Assembly (NCBI RefSeq): GCF_000264905.1
Contig: NW_006763134.1
Span: 1,187,712 to 1,251,711, forward strand
Source of the DNA: Stereum hirsutum FP-91666 SS1
Lineage: Eukaryota; Basidiomycota; Agaricomycetes; Russulales; Stereaceae
Length of the DNA: 64,000 bases
Reading direction: 5' to 3'
The notes under the pieces were generated by a model that made no database searches, was not told the DNA's origin, and saw only the letters and a list, made by a program, of their open reading frames with translations. Positions 24,333 through 36,456 of this stretch are shown piece by piece. How positions within the stretch are numbered: the stretch's first letter is position 1; each line of letters opens with the position of its first letter. The position numbers and the translations under genes are program-made.

Positions 24333-27300
24333 ATGGCGACATTGACGAGGGTGAAGAGCGAGTCTCCTCACCACGATCAGCCATCTACGTTATCGGGCAC
24401 TATCCCCGCTCCGTTCTCTCTCGAGGAACGCGCTCGAATCCTCGGCCAGCACACTTCCGAAGGACAACATGAACCACAAACCTCGTTCCGAGAGGATGCG
24501 CAAACGACAGTCGAAGATCAGCCGCTCGCATCGTCCAGCAGCACGACTCAAGTCAGTCTCGCTTCCTCGCTCTCCTCTACCCAATTAAACATTCAGACCC
24601 CCATATTCCAAAGGACGTGATCCCCTCGATAGCGTACGTACAAAATTCGGCCCTCATGACGCTCAACGACCTACTCTCTTCCTCACCCGAATGGCGCACC
24701 ATCGTCCCAGACCGCCGACACTCCGTCCCCGCTCACGCGAGCTCGTCAAAGTCCAAGTCTGCCCCACTCGACTCGATACAGCCCAAAGCCGCGCTCGAGA
24801 CCCTGCTTTCTAACCTGCGCAGTCGCGAGATGGAGGGTGGTGATGGTGGCGGAGAGATGGTGGAATCACGGATGCCGACGGATGAGGCCGGTATGCTATA
24901 CGAACTCCAACACCGAATCGATACCCTCGTTCCGTCCCTCTCAGCCGAGAACGCAGAACTCGCCGTAACACTAACATCCCTCCTATCCCACCTAAACCGC
25001 CTGTCCGCCATCGACCTCTCACCCACATCGTCTCCACCCCCATCATCGGGATCATTCCACGACTCTGATTTCTCGGCTGATGTGTTCGACACGCTTTCGA
25101 GACAACTGAGCGACTTTCAATTCCAGAGACTTGCTGCTCAAAGAACTGATGTGCCCGAAGAAGGTCTGCCGCCTGTCGTTGCTGTGGAGAAGGCGCTGTT
25201 GTGGACGAGGGTGGACGAGAATCTCGAGACTGTGCTTAGGCTTTGCAGGCAGCGGACGGAGGGTATTCCTCGTCAGGATTATCTACCCCCGCAGTACGAT
25301 ATCGGAGACTACGAACTCGATTCGGAGGGTCCGCCGGAGTACGACTATGGGAGTGCGATAGCATATCAGGAGAAAGAGAAGGTACAGGCATCGTCTTCGA
25401 CGGCGCCGCCACAGCAGGACTCGAACACGAAAGATTTGAGCGAGAAGATGCGGTTGGATTTGGACGCGGTTACGATGGCTATCGATCGGCTGTATCTCGT
25501 CGCTCCGCAACTGCATAATCAACGCGTCGAATTACGGTCGTCGAAGCGGGAGGAGCTGGAGAGAGCGGCGAGGTCTGCGGGGCCTTCGTCGCATGATTTG
25601 CAGAAGAGGAAGGAGAGGGAGTTGGACGACTTGCTTGGGAAGATCGGAAAGGCGTCGGAGAGGAAACTCGTGAATCAGACGGTTGTGCTGGAGGGTGGGA
25701 TGAAGATGCAGATGGAGAGGGCCCGTCAGCGAGACGTGCAGAAGGTACTTTGATTATTCCTCCCATCGAAGGATGATATCAATCTCTGTACTGACCACTG
25801 CAATAGCGCCAAGAATTCGTAGAGAAGCTCATGGAACACTCCGCCGGTGGTCGTCTGAACTCACAAGACGCAACATTCACCCTCCCGAAAGTCAAAGACC
25901 CACACGCCCTCCTCACCCTCCCAGAATTCATCCGCGAATCCGTCCCCAAGTCGATGGAAGCCCCTCCCGATCCACAACAGATGATGACTCTCCCCGAATT
26001 CGTGCGAGATTCGCAGCCGAGTACGAGTAGCAGCAGTCCGCCTTCGTCAGCAGTGCCCGAGCGTCTGTCTCGTCGCAAGTCGAGCAAAGGCCTCCGGAGC
26101 AGGAGTATGTCTGCGCCAGCTCTAAATTGGTTGAGGCCACGGACGTCTTCTGAAGCTACCCGGCCAAAGTCCAACCACCAGAGTCGACCCACATCCAGTT
26201 CATCACGGCCAACAGGTACGTATCTCCGCTGCTGAAACCAAATGAAACCGTCGTTTTTGACCTTGTGTTCCCGTAGAGCTGGACGTCGTCTATGTTGCAG
26301 AGCACCACGACAACCTTCACCATATCCTCGCATTCCTGACCGTCTCCGGTACAACCCCCGGTGTCCCCCTCGAAGCCGAAGTCCTCGACTCTTCACCACC
26401 CCGCCTCATCCTCCGCTCTTCTTCCACCATCTCACCTCCCCTGTCTCTCCCTGCCCACTGCCCACCCGGTCCACGCGAAGTCAGAGCCCACGAAACACAC
26501 TACGAAATCAAACTCTCCACCGCCGCCACCGTCCACACCCCTACCACCCCCTCCGCCTCCGCCCCCTCTTCCCTCCCCCTCATCGACGCAACCCAACTCC
26601 TCTCCACCTCCCCCACCTCCTTCATCTGCGCCTCCTGCTCGCTCCCGCTCGTCCAAAGCGCGAAAATAACGCGGTACGACGACCTCCCGAGCGAACATTG
26701 GGGCGAACTCGTCGATGCGTGGATGTGTCATGCGGATCAGGGGTTGAACGAGCAGGTCGCGAGGCATGCGAAGGGGGGCTTTTGGCCGGAGAGGGGGCAG
26801 GCGCTTGTTGGGGGGAGTTATATACTTTTTGAGGAAGGTGCGGTGATGAGGAGTAATTTGTGGACGGCGGGGAATGTTAAGGTACGTAGATTTCTCCTCC
26901 TTTCGTTTCTTCCACGACTTTCTCTACATCTTGGATTTCTGGTTACGACTACGCTACACAACGAGTGGCGCACGGACGAAAAGAAGGCCGGCGTTGGGTT
27001 TCCTACCAACGGCCGTTCGTCCACCTTCGTCAGACCGTCCTCGAGCCCTTACCAGAGCCCGTAGCAGGTTCTGTTCGGTGTTCTTGGGGACGTTTGTCTG
27101 ACGAAGTGTTGGGCGACGGCAAGCTCTGCTTCTGGCTGATACAAAGTGTCCAAGATTGATTGGAGGAGAGGGTGTCTCGGCATCTCTACTACTCTGGTGT
27201 CTCGTCTAACAACTCTCGTGCTGCTGAGGTACACGTCTGCGGGAGCTACGCGCGAGGAAACAGATTTACTTTTCGGGTTTCGTTTTCGTTTTCGTTTATA

Positions 27301-28217
27301 CTTTCACGTTTCGGTTCCGGCTTTGTTATGATTTAGTTTTCGTTTCGAAGATGTGCGCGTGAGCTGACTTGGATCTGTTTGTGGGTGTGGCTTTAGCATG
27401 AAGAAGACTGGAAGTCCGTGCGATGCATATGTGGATCGTATGCCGGGCGCTGTCAGGACTACACGAACACGGAGGGCGAGAAAGTCGTCGTGTACAGGCT
27501 CGTCAAGTATGCTATCCGGCCTGTAAGCCTTTCGGCCGAGTACGTCTCGTTTTCCACCCATGCCTTACGTCTCATCTTCCTCCCGTGCTTTACCATCCAT
27601 GTCCATCTGAAGTTGACTTTGGCTATGATCTTGGTAATAGGTTGAAACGTATACCGCTATCTGCGTTCATCGTAGAAGATATGATGGAGTATGTGCAGGC
27701 GCATGCGACATATCGGTTCTACGTCGTGGATGAGGAAGAGGAAAAGCCAAGATTACTCGTTCGTGTTTCTCGCGCTTTCTTCTGATTTGTTTCATATAAT
27801 AGTACTAAGTATACCGGTAATGATTGTAGGTGTGGCTCTTCAAACCGAATATCCGACTCTCCTATCTCGCTCCTTCGTCATATTCCATTCCTAGGAGGGG
27901 GACCATCCAGGCTGCGAAAGTCCTCTTCAAGATATTGGGTCCAAGTCCTAGTTCACTTGATATATCTACGTGCGTTCTGTGTCTTGTTTCTTTCGTCTTT
28001 GTGTTTTGTCATTTGTAACATCGCTGAAACGAAACCTACGTGTTCATAAACTAGTGTCTTGGAGGAATTCCCCGGATTTCCACAAGCAGAGCAGTTGCTA
28101 TATCCCATGGAAGTCTGCCGGAGGCTCGCGATTGTTCTCCGGGAGAGCAATAAGTGTTATCCAGAGCCGATGAGGACGATGACGGGGCTTGATGTTGGGT
28201 GGTTGCTTCGCGCGTGA
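24333..28217 (+). CDS. HECT-like E2-binding (UBE3D/E2C-binding type) protein
   Basis: Exons 24333-24551, 24614-25744, 25807-26215, 26277-26881, 27397-27539, 27641-27758, 27830-27969 and 28055-28217 give 975 aa. From about residue 587 it matches the HECT-like E2-binding family: CASC near 704, HWGELVDAWMCHADQ near 727-741, GGSYILFEE, then CICGSYAGRC near 801 and a C-terminal FPGFPQAEQLLYP block. The human relative UBE3D binds the E2 UbcH10 and acts as an E3 ligase. The N-terminal 580 residues (DVIPSIAYVQNSALMTLNDL, long helices, Ser-rich linkers) are not part of that domain; their job is unknown. Intron 4 is 515 nt, much longer than its neighbours, and could hide an insertion. Confidence 0.85.
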
Positions 28218-29199
28218 AGTCTTGGGAATCTGTACTGGGTACGGTCGTCCTTCTTGACGTTGGATCCCTCGTTTGTCGTGCACCTTTTTTTGCCCTTTCC
28301 TTTGGTTGACGGTTAGACGGAGGGGTATACGTATAATTCGGTAGAAAATATGCAGTATACAGTGTTGCTCTCAGAGTCTGATCCAGCTTCCCTCCTTATC
28401 GATTCCTTCCCCTGGACCTATACCGCCTGACCTTTGAATTCGCCGTACACTCTACAACTCATTGTTCTTTCCCCTTTTTCTTGTCACATCTAGGTATTTA
28501 TCACAATTTCTTATGTCTGCTTGCTCACTTTTACTTCCTCTGAACCTCCCCGTGCTAACGGTGCCAGACGGGGGAGAGTGATTTCCGAACGTTGCATCTT
28601 CAAGTGATGGTGGCTGACGAGCGTGCAGGTCGCGAGGTAGATGTATCCGCACTTCGCCTATGCGCACAGCCCATCGTTCTTGTTTGCTCAACTCTTTTAT
28701 CTCTTTTAGGGTTAGGCTGCGAGACGATTGGACGGCGTGCCCAACAGAAATACTAGCATGGCTTGATGGTGTCGATGTCGCGCATCAACTAACTGTGCTC
28801 TGCCCTCATTCGTCCCCCAACTACCTCAGTGATGCGATTCGAGGTTCTGGTCCGTGATGCGGCCTCTATTTTGTGCTATATGCATGCTTAGGGCCGTACA
28901 CCCCTACTCGCACCAAGTGCATGGTGACCACATATATAAACGCTCGGGTTAAAAATAGTTATCGGTGCACGCTTGCGACGAATTTAAGCACTGTTGTGGC
29001 TGTTCCGCCCCTACGATCGACATGATGCACTGGCTCACTTTGTTTGTGGAGGGGCAATTGAAGTTTTGTCGCACTTGACCTTTAGTGTACTCCTCCGTTT
29101 GATGCATCACCTTATTCTCTTCACTATCGAATGGAATCCTGTGCAGATAGTTTGGGCCATATAAACTGAAGGATGAGACTGGCTGGATAATTCGCCAAC
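28218..29199 (+). promoter_or_regulatory. Upstream region of the first phospholipase gene
   Basis: Shares blocks with the upstream region of the second copy: AAAAATA at 28951-28957, TCGGTGCACG at 28962-28971 and the palindrome TGATGCATCA at 29100-29109, 91 bp before the ATG. A TATA-like CATATAAA follows near 29159. No gene is seen in the rest of the interval. Confidence 0.6.
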
Positions 29200-31899
29200 A
29201 TGGTTCGCTCACTTTTAGGTCTTGCATTCCTCGGTCTCCCCCTTGGCTCCCTTGCAGTCACTCTCAGCGGGAACTATGCTCCAACTTACATCCAGGTGCG
29301 TCCTGCTCTCCCGTTGCCTCTGACACGAATGTTTCTGATGTGGCGGTCAATTATAGTGCCCGTCAGGGGAGAGTTATCTGCGCCCCGCGTCCGCAGGGCT
29401 CTCGACAGAAGAAGCCACTTGGCTTGCAAAGCGCAAAGAAAATGTCGTCGAGGGGCTCGCGTCCTACCTCACCACCGTCGGTATCCAGGGCTTTGACGTG
29501 AATGGATACATTTCCGCTTTGAACAGCACGAAGGAGGCGATTCCTACGATAGGTTTCACCTTGTCTGGTGGTGGAACGTCAGTCCTTTTTTGGATTCTCT
29601 TTCTGTGAGGGACCCGAGGCTCATAACTTGCATTGTTCAACCAGGCGAGCGGAGTCCTCTGCTTACGGTATGCTTCGCGCATTCGATGGTAGAACTTCGC
29701 AATCAGTGAGTTATCGTACGGGTGGACTTTTGCAGGCGACCACGTACATCTCAGGACGTAAGTCATACAACCCTTCCTTATCCTCCCTTGCCAATATGAA
29801 TTACATGTTGAACTCTTTGACCCGAGAAGTTAGTGGGGGCGCGACTTCCTTGGGAATGGTGGCTATGTCCGATTATCTGGACATGGACAGCAGTCTGCAA
29901 GATGGCCTACTGCTAGGCAATTATTCCACGTCTGACTTCGATGTCATTGCCTACAAAGCCGAACAAGGCTTCAACATCACCATCTCTGACATCTTTGCCG
30001 TCGTGCGTTACCTTTTACTATTTTGTTCTTCCCGCCGGCAGGCTGTTTAATGGGCGTCATCTCCCTTTTCGTCCACTATTTTTAGGCCAATGGCATTAAC
30101 GCGTTGCGGGTGCCGTCGAACCTATCCGTGGACCCTCTTTCTCGGTTATGGAGCGACATTCCCTCTTTCGCCAACTTCTCCCAAGGCAAAAGCCCAATGA
30201 CGATATTGATGCTCAACGAGGTCATTCCTGCTGGCTTGCCTGGTTCCAACTCCTTCGCAGGGGCCTTGATACCGGCGGACAATGCGAACACGAACGGTAC
30301 CATCTATGAGCTCACGCCATTCGAGGTCAGTTTACCGATGACCATAACTCTGTCAGCTCATTTCTCACGTACTTGTCTGCAACAGTTTGGGAGCTGGCAA
30401 GGACGCGCACAGGCCTTCATCAAGACTCAGTATATCGGCACAACGTTTGCTAATGGGCAGCCTGTCAACGATACTACTTGTGTGCAAGGCTTCGACACGG
30501 CAGCCTTTATGGTCGGATCTGCCGACGCCGCTATGAACATCTGTACGTGCCATTCATCTCTATTCATTATGCTGTTAGTCTACGTAGCATCGCTGACATC
30601 GAGTAACTGCTACAGGGTATACCGAGGCCCAATCGAATGGAACGGTAGGACAATTCGCCAAGCGAGACACCGTGAAGGCGCCATACCCGCCAAACGAGGA
30701 CAAAATCGAGCAGGAGAGGGTGGAAGCGCAGACCGGGGTAGAAGAGTCCAATCTGGGATATTTCTTGGAGCTTCTGGGAAATCAAACCCTCGAACAGAGC
30801 GTCTGTTAGTAACCACTCTTTTCTGACCTTTCCTCTCGAATCGTGTGGCTGATTCTTCCGCGAGTAGACGGATTGTGGCCTAACCCGTTCGCTGGTCTCA
30901 ATGAGTCCGACGTGAACCTTCAAAAGCAAGGATTCCTTTACCTCGTCGATGGATCCGAGTACGGGCAGGTCAGTTATCGTCGGATCCCCTCTTGAGCTAT
31001 TTTCTGACTCGACGACGGCACTTGCTGGTCATGAACATAGGAGAACCCCATTGTTCCTCAGATTCAGGCAGCCCGCTCCTCGGACTTCTTGGTAGTGAAC
31101 GATGCCGGTGGAACCGACTTGAGCGTAAGTCTTCAGTGAGATGCAGAAGTATGTGTTCCATAGACTAACGAATGTCGTTGTTTATTAGAGCGGATGGTCG
31201 AACGGTACGACTTTCATCAACACCGCCAAATGGTACGCTCTTTGAATCAGACTTGATGTCTCTCGCACCTGCTTACTTTCCGAAAACGACAAATAGGGCG
31301 AAGGCACAAAACCTTTCGTTCCCCACAGTCCCCAGCACCAATACCATGCTGAACCTCAACCATACTCTCTTCCCCACGTTTTATGGTTGCTACGAAGAGG
31401 ATGTTCCTCTCGTTCTGTGCGTCGATCAGCTCATCGGTGGTCTACTTCCTCCTGACGATGTTCCATTACCCAGGTACGCCGCCGACGCTCCGTACACAGA
31501 GTACTCGAACATCACTGCTCTTGGCGAGTAAGTTGTGCCTCTCCCTTCAAGTCGTGGTCTAAATATACTGATCTGCAACATATCTCCAAAAGCCTTGACA
31601 GCACTCAGTACACAAGGCTCTGGAACAACAGCATCTCCCTGTACAGTCAGATTGATTCTCCCAACGCCAACGCGACGACAGACTGGCCAACCTGCATTGC
31701 ATGTGGTGCGATCTACCGCTCACTGCAACGACTGAATGCGACGATCCCAGAAGTGTGCGGGGCGTGCTTCGAGGAACATTGTTGGGGCGGCGAGGTCGAC
31801 GACAGTCAACCAGGCTTCTTGGCTCCTGCACCTCTTCTCAACCCGAGTTTGACATTTGCGGAGTGGAACACGTCATTCTACGGCAACAGTACGGACTAG
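29200..31899 (+). CDS. Secreted phospholipase B / lysophospholipase-like protein (copy 1)
   Basis: Thirteen exons give 632 aa: 29200-29295, 29357-29577, 29645-29757, 29830-30002, 30086-30325, 30386-30542, 30616-30804, 30868-30968, 31041-31124, 31189-31232, 31297-31416, 31474-31527 and 31593-31899. Residues 1-19 form a signal peptide. The cytosolic-PLA2-type fold is marked by SGGGTR near 101-106 (oxyanion region and Arg), GLSGG near 142-146 with the likely nucleophile Ser, and VDGSEYGQ near 423-430 with the likely catalytic Asp. Such fungal enzymes remove acyl chains from phospholipids outside the cell. Classical members have SGGGYR and VDGG, so the T and S here are variations. Many N-glycosylation sites (NXT/S) and about ten Cys fit secretion. 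A 13-exon paralogue follows in tandem. Confidence 0.9.
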
Positions 31900-33102
31900 A
31901 GCCATTATAAGGAAAGTGGCTACGCATTTTTCTGTTAATCTTTTGGTGTTCGTCCGCATCTTATTCTTCACTACTATATCCTCCACTGCTATACCACGAA
32001 TTAATTCTTCTCTATGGACATGCGCATTGGGACACACATTGGCACTCGCGCGCTCATAATTTATGGTTACCACGATCCTGTTAAAGCATTTAATCTCTTC
32101 TGATGTTCGAATACTGGTAGAACAGTAGGCTGTGGTGATGACCGCTGATGGCAGCGTGCCACTCGTGTGGCGAGACTGGGTCGGAAGAGTAGGGAAGAGT
32201 CCGGCACTTAGTCAGCGTCGTGCTTCGCAGACTCGTGAGTTTTTTCTGTTCATCGGCGACCTCCATTCACTGCATCACCAGGGATATGTGTTGTCTCGTC
32301 TGCCATTCTTTATCCCCGTTTTTTTTTACGCTTTGACGCAGGATCTTCTTGAGCTTTGCTCGGTCATGCGAAGTGATAGTGGGCCACAACGCATGTGTAG
32401 GCCATGAACAGCAGTCTTGACTATCATGATCATATACTATTCTGCTCGCGGAGCCGAACGTCCACTCGCTTTCCATGGCCAATCTTCATAAACGGTCCTC
32501 CTGCTTGATCGATATTTCTGGCCTGCTATTCCGCGGCTTTTGTATGGGCTGGATGCTCGAGTTCACCGCTGGGTGCACATCTCGGCATGCCTACCTGAAA
32601 CATGCTTTCTGATGCACTAGTATAAAACGCCTCCGGACGATTGGATACGCCCACTGAAAACGCAACTATTATTTGATTGTAAATGTGCCGCATCAAAGGC
32701 TGCGATCCCTGTTTCCATTTCGTCGTCCCCCTGTCATCTTAACAATGATGCCTGCTGATGCTGATCGTGATGGTATATGCACCAACAGTACACCCGCACG
32801 GACACCCTACTCGTGGTAAGGCAGTGAAAAGTTATGTCGACAGTGACTGGGCGAGGTCAAGTTCAATGCCAGTACTAAAAATAACCTTCGGTGCACGACA
32901 TTAGGGCCGTCTACGTCATGGAGACTGTTCTCCACCTGCGGGTGACTTTTGCGGTGAGTCCTGTTGGGTTGATTCGTTTACCGCATATTTTGCACGAGAT
33001 ACGCAGCACCATCCAAATTTGATGCATCAACTCGCCCTTTGCGAATTGGGTTGACTTTATATACTGGATGAGGAGGACGTCTAGCCGGAACGGCTCGCAA
33101 CC
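31900..33102 (+). promoter_or_regulatory. Spacer and promoter of the second phospholipase copy
   Basis: The last 240 bp repeat the promoter layout of copy 1: AAAAATA at 32877-32883, TCGGTGCACG at 32888-32897, TGATGCATCA at 33020-33029 and TTTATATA near 33056. The part before that has no recognised gene. Confidence 0.6.
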
Positions 33103-35789
33103 ATGGCTCGCTCACTCCTGGCTCTCGCCCTCCTTGGTGCCCCCCTTGGCTCTCTCGCCGTTACGCTCAGCGGAAACTATACTCCAACGTTTATCCAAGT
33201 GCGTTCCACGACCAATCCTCTGCAGTTTGCATTCGATCTGACGTGGTCGTCTGTTTTTAGTGTCCCACTGGAGAGACATATTTGCGCCCTGCATCCGAGG
33301 GTCTCTCACCAGATGAATCCGCCTGGCTTGAAAAACGCAAGGAGTATGTTGTCGAGGGACTCGCATCCTACCTCACTACTGTCGGCATCGAGGGCTTCGA
33401 CGTAAATGGGTACATCTCCGCTCTCAACAGCTCGAAAGATGCTATTCCTTCGATTGGCCTCACGCTTTCTGGTGGTGGCACGTCAGTCCTCTCTCTTTTC
33501 TTCTGCTAAGGGACTAGAGGCTTATTACTTTCCACACCAATAGACGAGCGGAGGCCTCGGGCTACGGTATGCTCCGAACTTTCGATGGCAGGATCTCAGA
33601 TTCTGTAAGCTATCGTACGGGTGGGCTTTTGCAGGCAGCCACATACGTTTCTGGACGTAAGTCATACAGCTCGTGGTGGGTAAGAATGAACAAGATGCTA
33701 AAAATTTTGATCTTCACAGTTAGCGGAGGTGCAACTGCCATGGGAATGGTAGCGATGTCCGATTACCTAGACATGGACAGCGCCCTAGAGGCCGACCTCC
33801 TACTCAGCAACTATTCGACCTCCGATTTTGCAGTGATCGCCAACAAAGCTGAACTGGGCTTTAACGTCACGATTTCAGATATATTTGCCATCGTGCGTCT
33901 CTCAATCTCAGTCCAGACTTGTATCCTCGTCACTGAATGCAGCCTTGTTTTTCACTTCCGCTCATCTTAATTTATAGGCCACTGGGGCGAACTCCATGCG
34001 AGTGCCGTCGAATTCGTCCGTTGACGCGCTCTCTCGCCTATGGAGCGATATCCCCTCTTTCGCCAACTTCTCCGAGGGCAAGAGCCCCATGACGATACTG
34101 ATGTACAACGAGGTCGTCCCTGCTGGCCTGCCCGGTTCCAACTCCTTTGATGGGGCTTTGATACCCGCGGACGATGCGAATACGACCGGTACCATCTATG
34201 AACTCACGCCCTTCGAAGTGAGTCGGATTTAACTCTGGATTCACTGAATTGTTACGAATACACCTCCATTACTCTAGTTTGGCAGCTGGCAAGGACGTGC
34301 ACAGGCCTTCGTCAAGGTTCCATACATTGGTACAAGCTTTAACAATGGGCAGCCTCTCAATTATTGTGTCCAAGGTTACGACACAGCAGCCTTCTTGGTC
34401 GGCTCTGCTGACGCTGCTATGAACATTTGTGCGTGCACTTTATCTCTACTCACCACACTCTCAAAGTGTGCGGTGCAGCGTCGCTGACAATCCGTTGTTT
34501 CTCAGGGTATACTGAAGCCGAGTCGAACGGAACTGTCGGACAATTTTCCAAACGGGACAAGATGCCATACCCGGAGAACGAGGATGTAATCGAGGAGGAG
34601 AGGGTGGAGGCGCAGGTCGGGGTGCGAGAGGCCTATCTAACGGAATATATGGAGCTTCTGGGGAACCAAACTCTCGAGGAGACAGTGTGTAAGTCTCTGT
34701 GCTACTCGTCAATCAGTGCCGTCAGAATCGCATGGCTGATTCTTGCCCAAATAGATGGATTGTGGCCCAATCCATTCACCGGTCTCAACGTTTCCGACGC
34801 CAACTTGCAATCGCAAAAGCTCATCTACCTTGTTGACGGATCTGAGTACGGACAGGTCAGGAAATCTTTTTTTCTCCTCGAAATGTGTGCTGACTTGTCG
34901 ACGGCGCTTGCTGGTTGTGTACATAGGAAAACCCGATCGTCCCGCTGATCCAGGAAACTCGCTTCTCAGACTTCCTGGTCGTGAACGATGCTAGCGGGAC
35001 CGAACTGAGTGTAAGTTTTCCATGGAGTCCAATACCATATATAATACAGGCTGATCAAAAATGTTTTTGGCCGACAGAGCGGATGGTTAAATGGCACTAA
35101 CTTCATCAATACCGCTATCTGGTGCGTTATTTTTGTTGATTCCGTTGCATTTGACGCTTATTTTCTCCAACAAAATCTAGGGCGAAGGCACAGAACCTTT
35201 CCTTCCCCAAGCTTCCAAGCGTCAACACCATGTTGAACCTCAACTATACTCTGTACCCCACATTCTATGGTTGCTACGAAGAGGATGTACCCATCGTCTT
35301 GTACGCCAACTTCGAATATGTTTTCATATTATTCCCCAAGCTGATCGACTTTCATGACCCAGGTATGCGGCTGACGCTCCGTACACAGAGTACTCGAACA
35401 TTACCGCTCTTAGCGAGTAAGTAATCGCTCTACGCTCCATATGTGGTTCATGTATACTTACCTGCATCTTAAACTTTCACAGCCTGGACAGCACTCAGTA
35501 CGGAAGGCTCTGGAACAACAGTCTTTCCCTATACTCTCAGGCCGATTCTCCCAATGTCAACTCGACGACGGATTGGCCTACCTGCATTGCCTGCGCCGCA
35601 ATCCACCGATCTTTGCAACGGCTGAACGCGACCATCCCGGATGTTTGTGGGACGTGCTTCGCTGAGCATTGTTGGGCTGGGGAGGTTGACGATAGCCAGC
35701 CGGGCTTCTTGGCTCCTACGCCTCTTCTCAAGCCAGGACTGACCTTTACGGAGTGGAACACATCGTTCTACAGTAACAGTACGGCTTAG
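33103..35789 (+). CDS. Secreted phospholipase B / lysophospholipase-like protein (copy 2)
   Basis: Thirteen exons with the same boundaries as copy 1 give 628 aa: 33103-33198, 33261-33481, 33544-33656, 33720-33892, 33978-34217, 34278-34428, 34506-34688, 34755-34855, 34927-35010, 35078-35121, 35181-35300, 35363-35416 and 35483-35789. It has the same signal peptide style, SGGGTR, GLSGG and VDGSEYGQ motifs. Two short in-frame differences in exons 6 and 7 (two codons each) account for the length gap. The tandem pair with matching introns and related promoters indicates duplication of the whole locus. Function is inferred from family only. Confidence 0.9.
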
Positions 35790-36456
35790 TGCGTTGTTTG
35801 GGAAAAGGGCGGTCACAATTCTTATTGCCTTTCTCAATATTTTCCTCTGTCTCCAATTGTTTACCATATCATCACCTAACTTCACCCCTCATACTGATGG
35901 ACTTTCATGCGCACGAACTCAACCATTTATTTATACTATTGCTCCTACTCTGTTATGGCATTGTATTACTTCTCGTGATACCTTAAAACATCCAATCGAG
36001 ATTCGTTCGATGCTTGTGACAAGCTCATACCAATAATGAGATCGATGCTAGGTTGGTTCAAGGATGGGTCGGACGCCACACCCCGGCCTCATAACGGCCC
36101 CTGGAGGTAGTAATCTCTCTCGAGTTCAGATACACTGGCACGGAGAAATTATATCATTGTAGACGGTAGATAGTATTTCGGAGCAGTTTCACTGGAAACG
36201 ATGCGAGCTTAGAACTCTCTGCTCTCCCAGGGGGGACGCCACACCAACCTGCTAATGGGCCACACCGTGACCAAGGATGTCGCAAGTTTTGCCATTGCAC
36301 TCCGTCCAAATACACTTGTCTTCTTGTTCGATATCCAGCAAAATTGCTTTTCTCGCCTTACCAAGGTTCCGATCGGTTCCGTGCTTCAGGGCAACATTCA
36401 GAACAACTCCCAAAATCTTCGCTACTCGTTATAACTATTCTCAAGCCCGTACAACC
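35790..36456 (+). other. Intergenic region before homoserine dehydrogenase
   Basis: Holds the 3' flank of phospholipase copy 2 and the leader of the next gene. The word GACGCCACACC occurs twice (36072 and 36234). An ATG at 36277 is in frame with the downstream gene (see findings). Confidence 0.4.

Noticed and set aside
29357..29480. Alternative frames through the early phospholipase exons
   Set aside because: They are shadows; the spliced frame matches copy 2 throughout.
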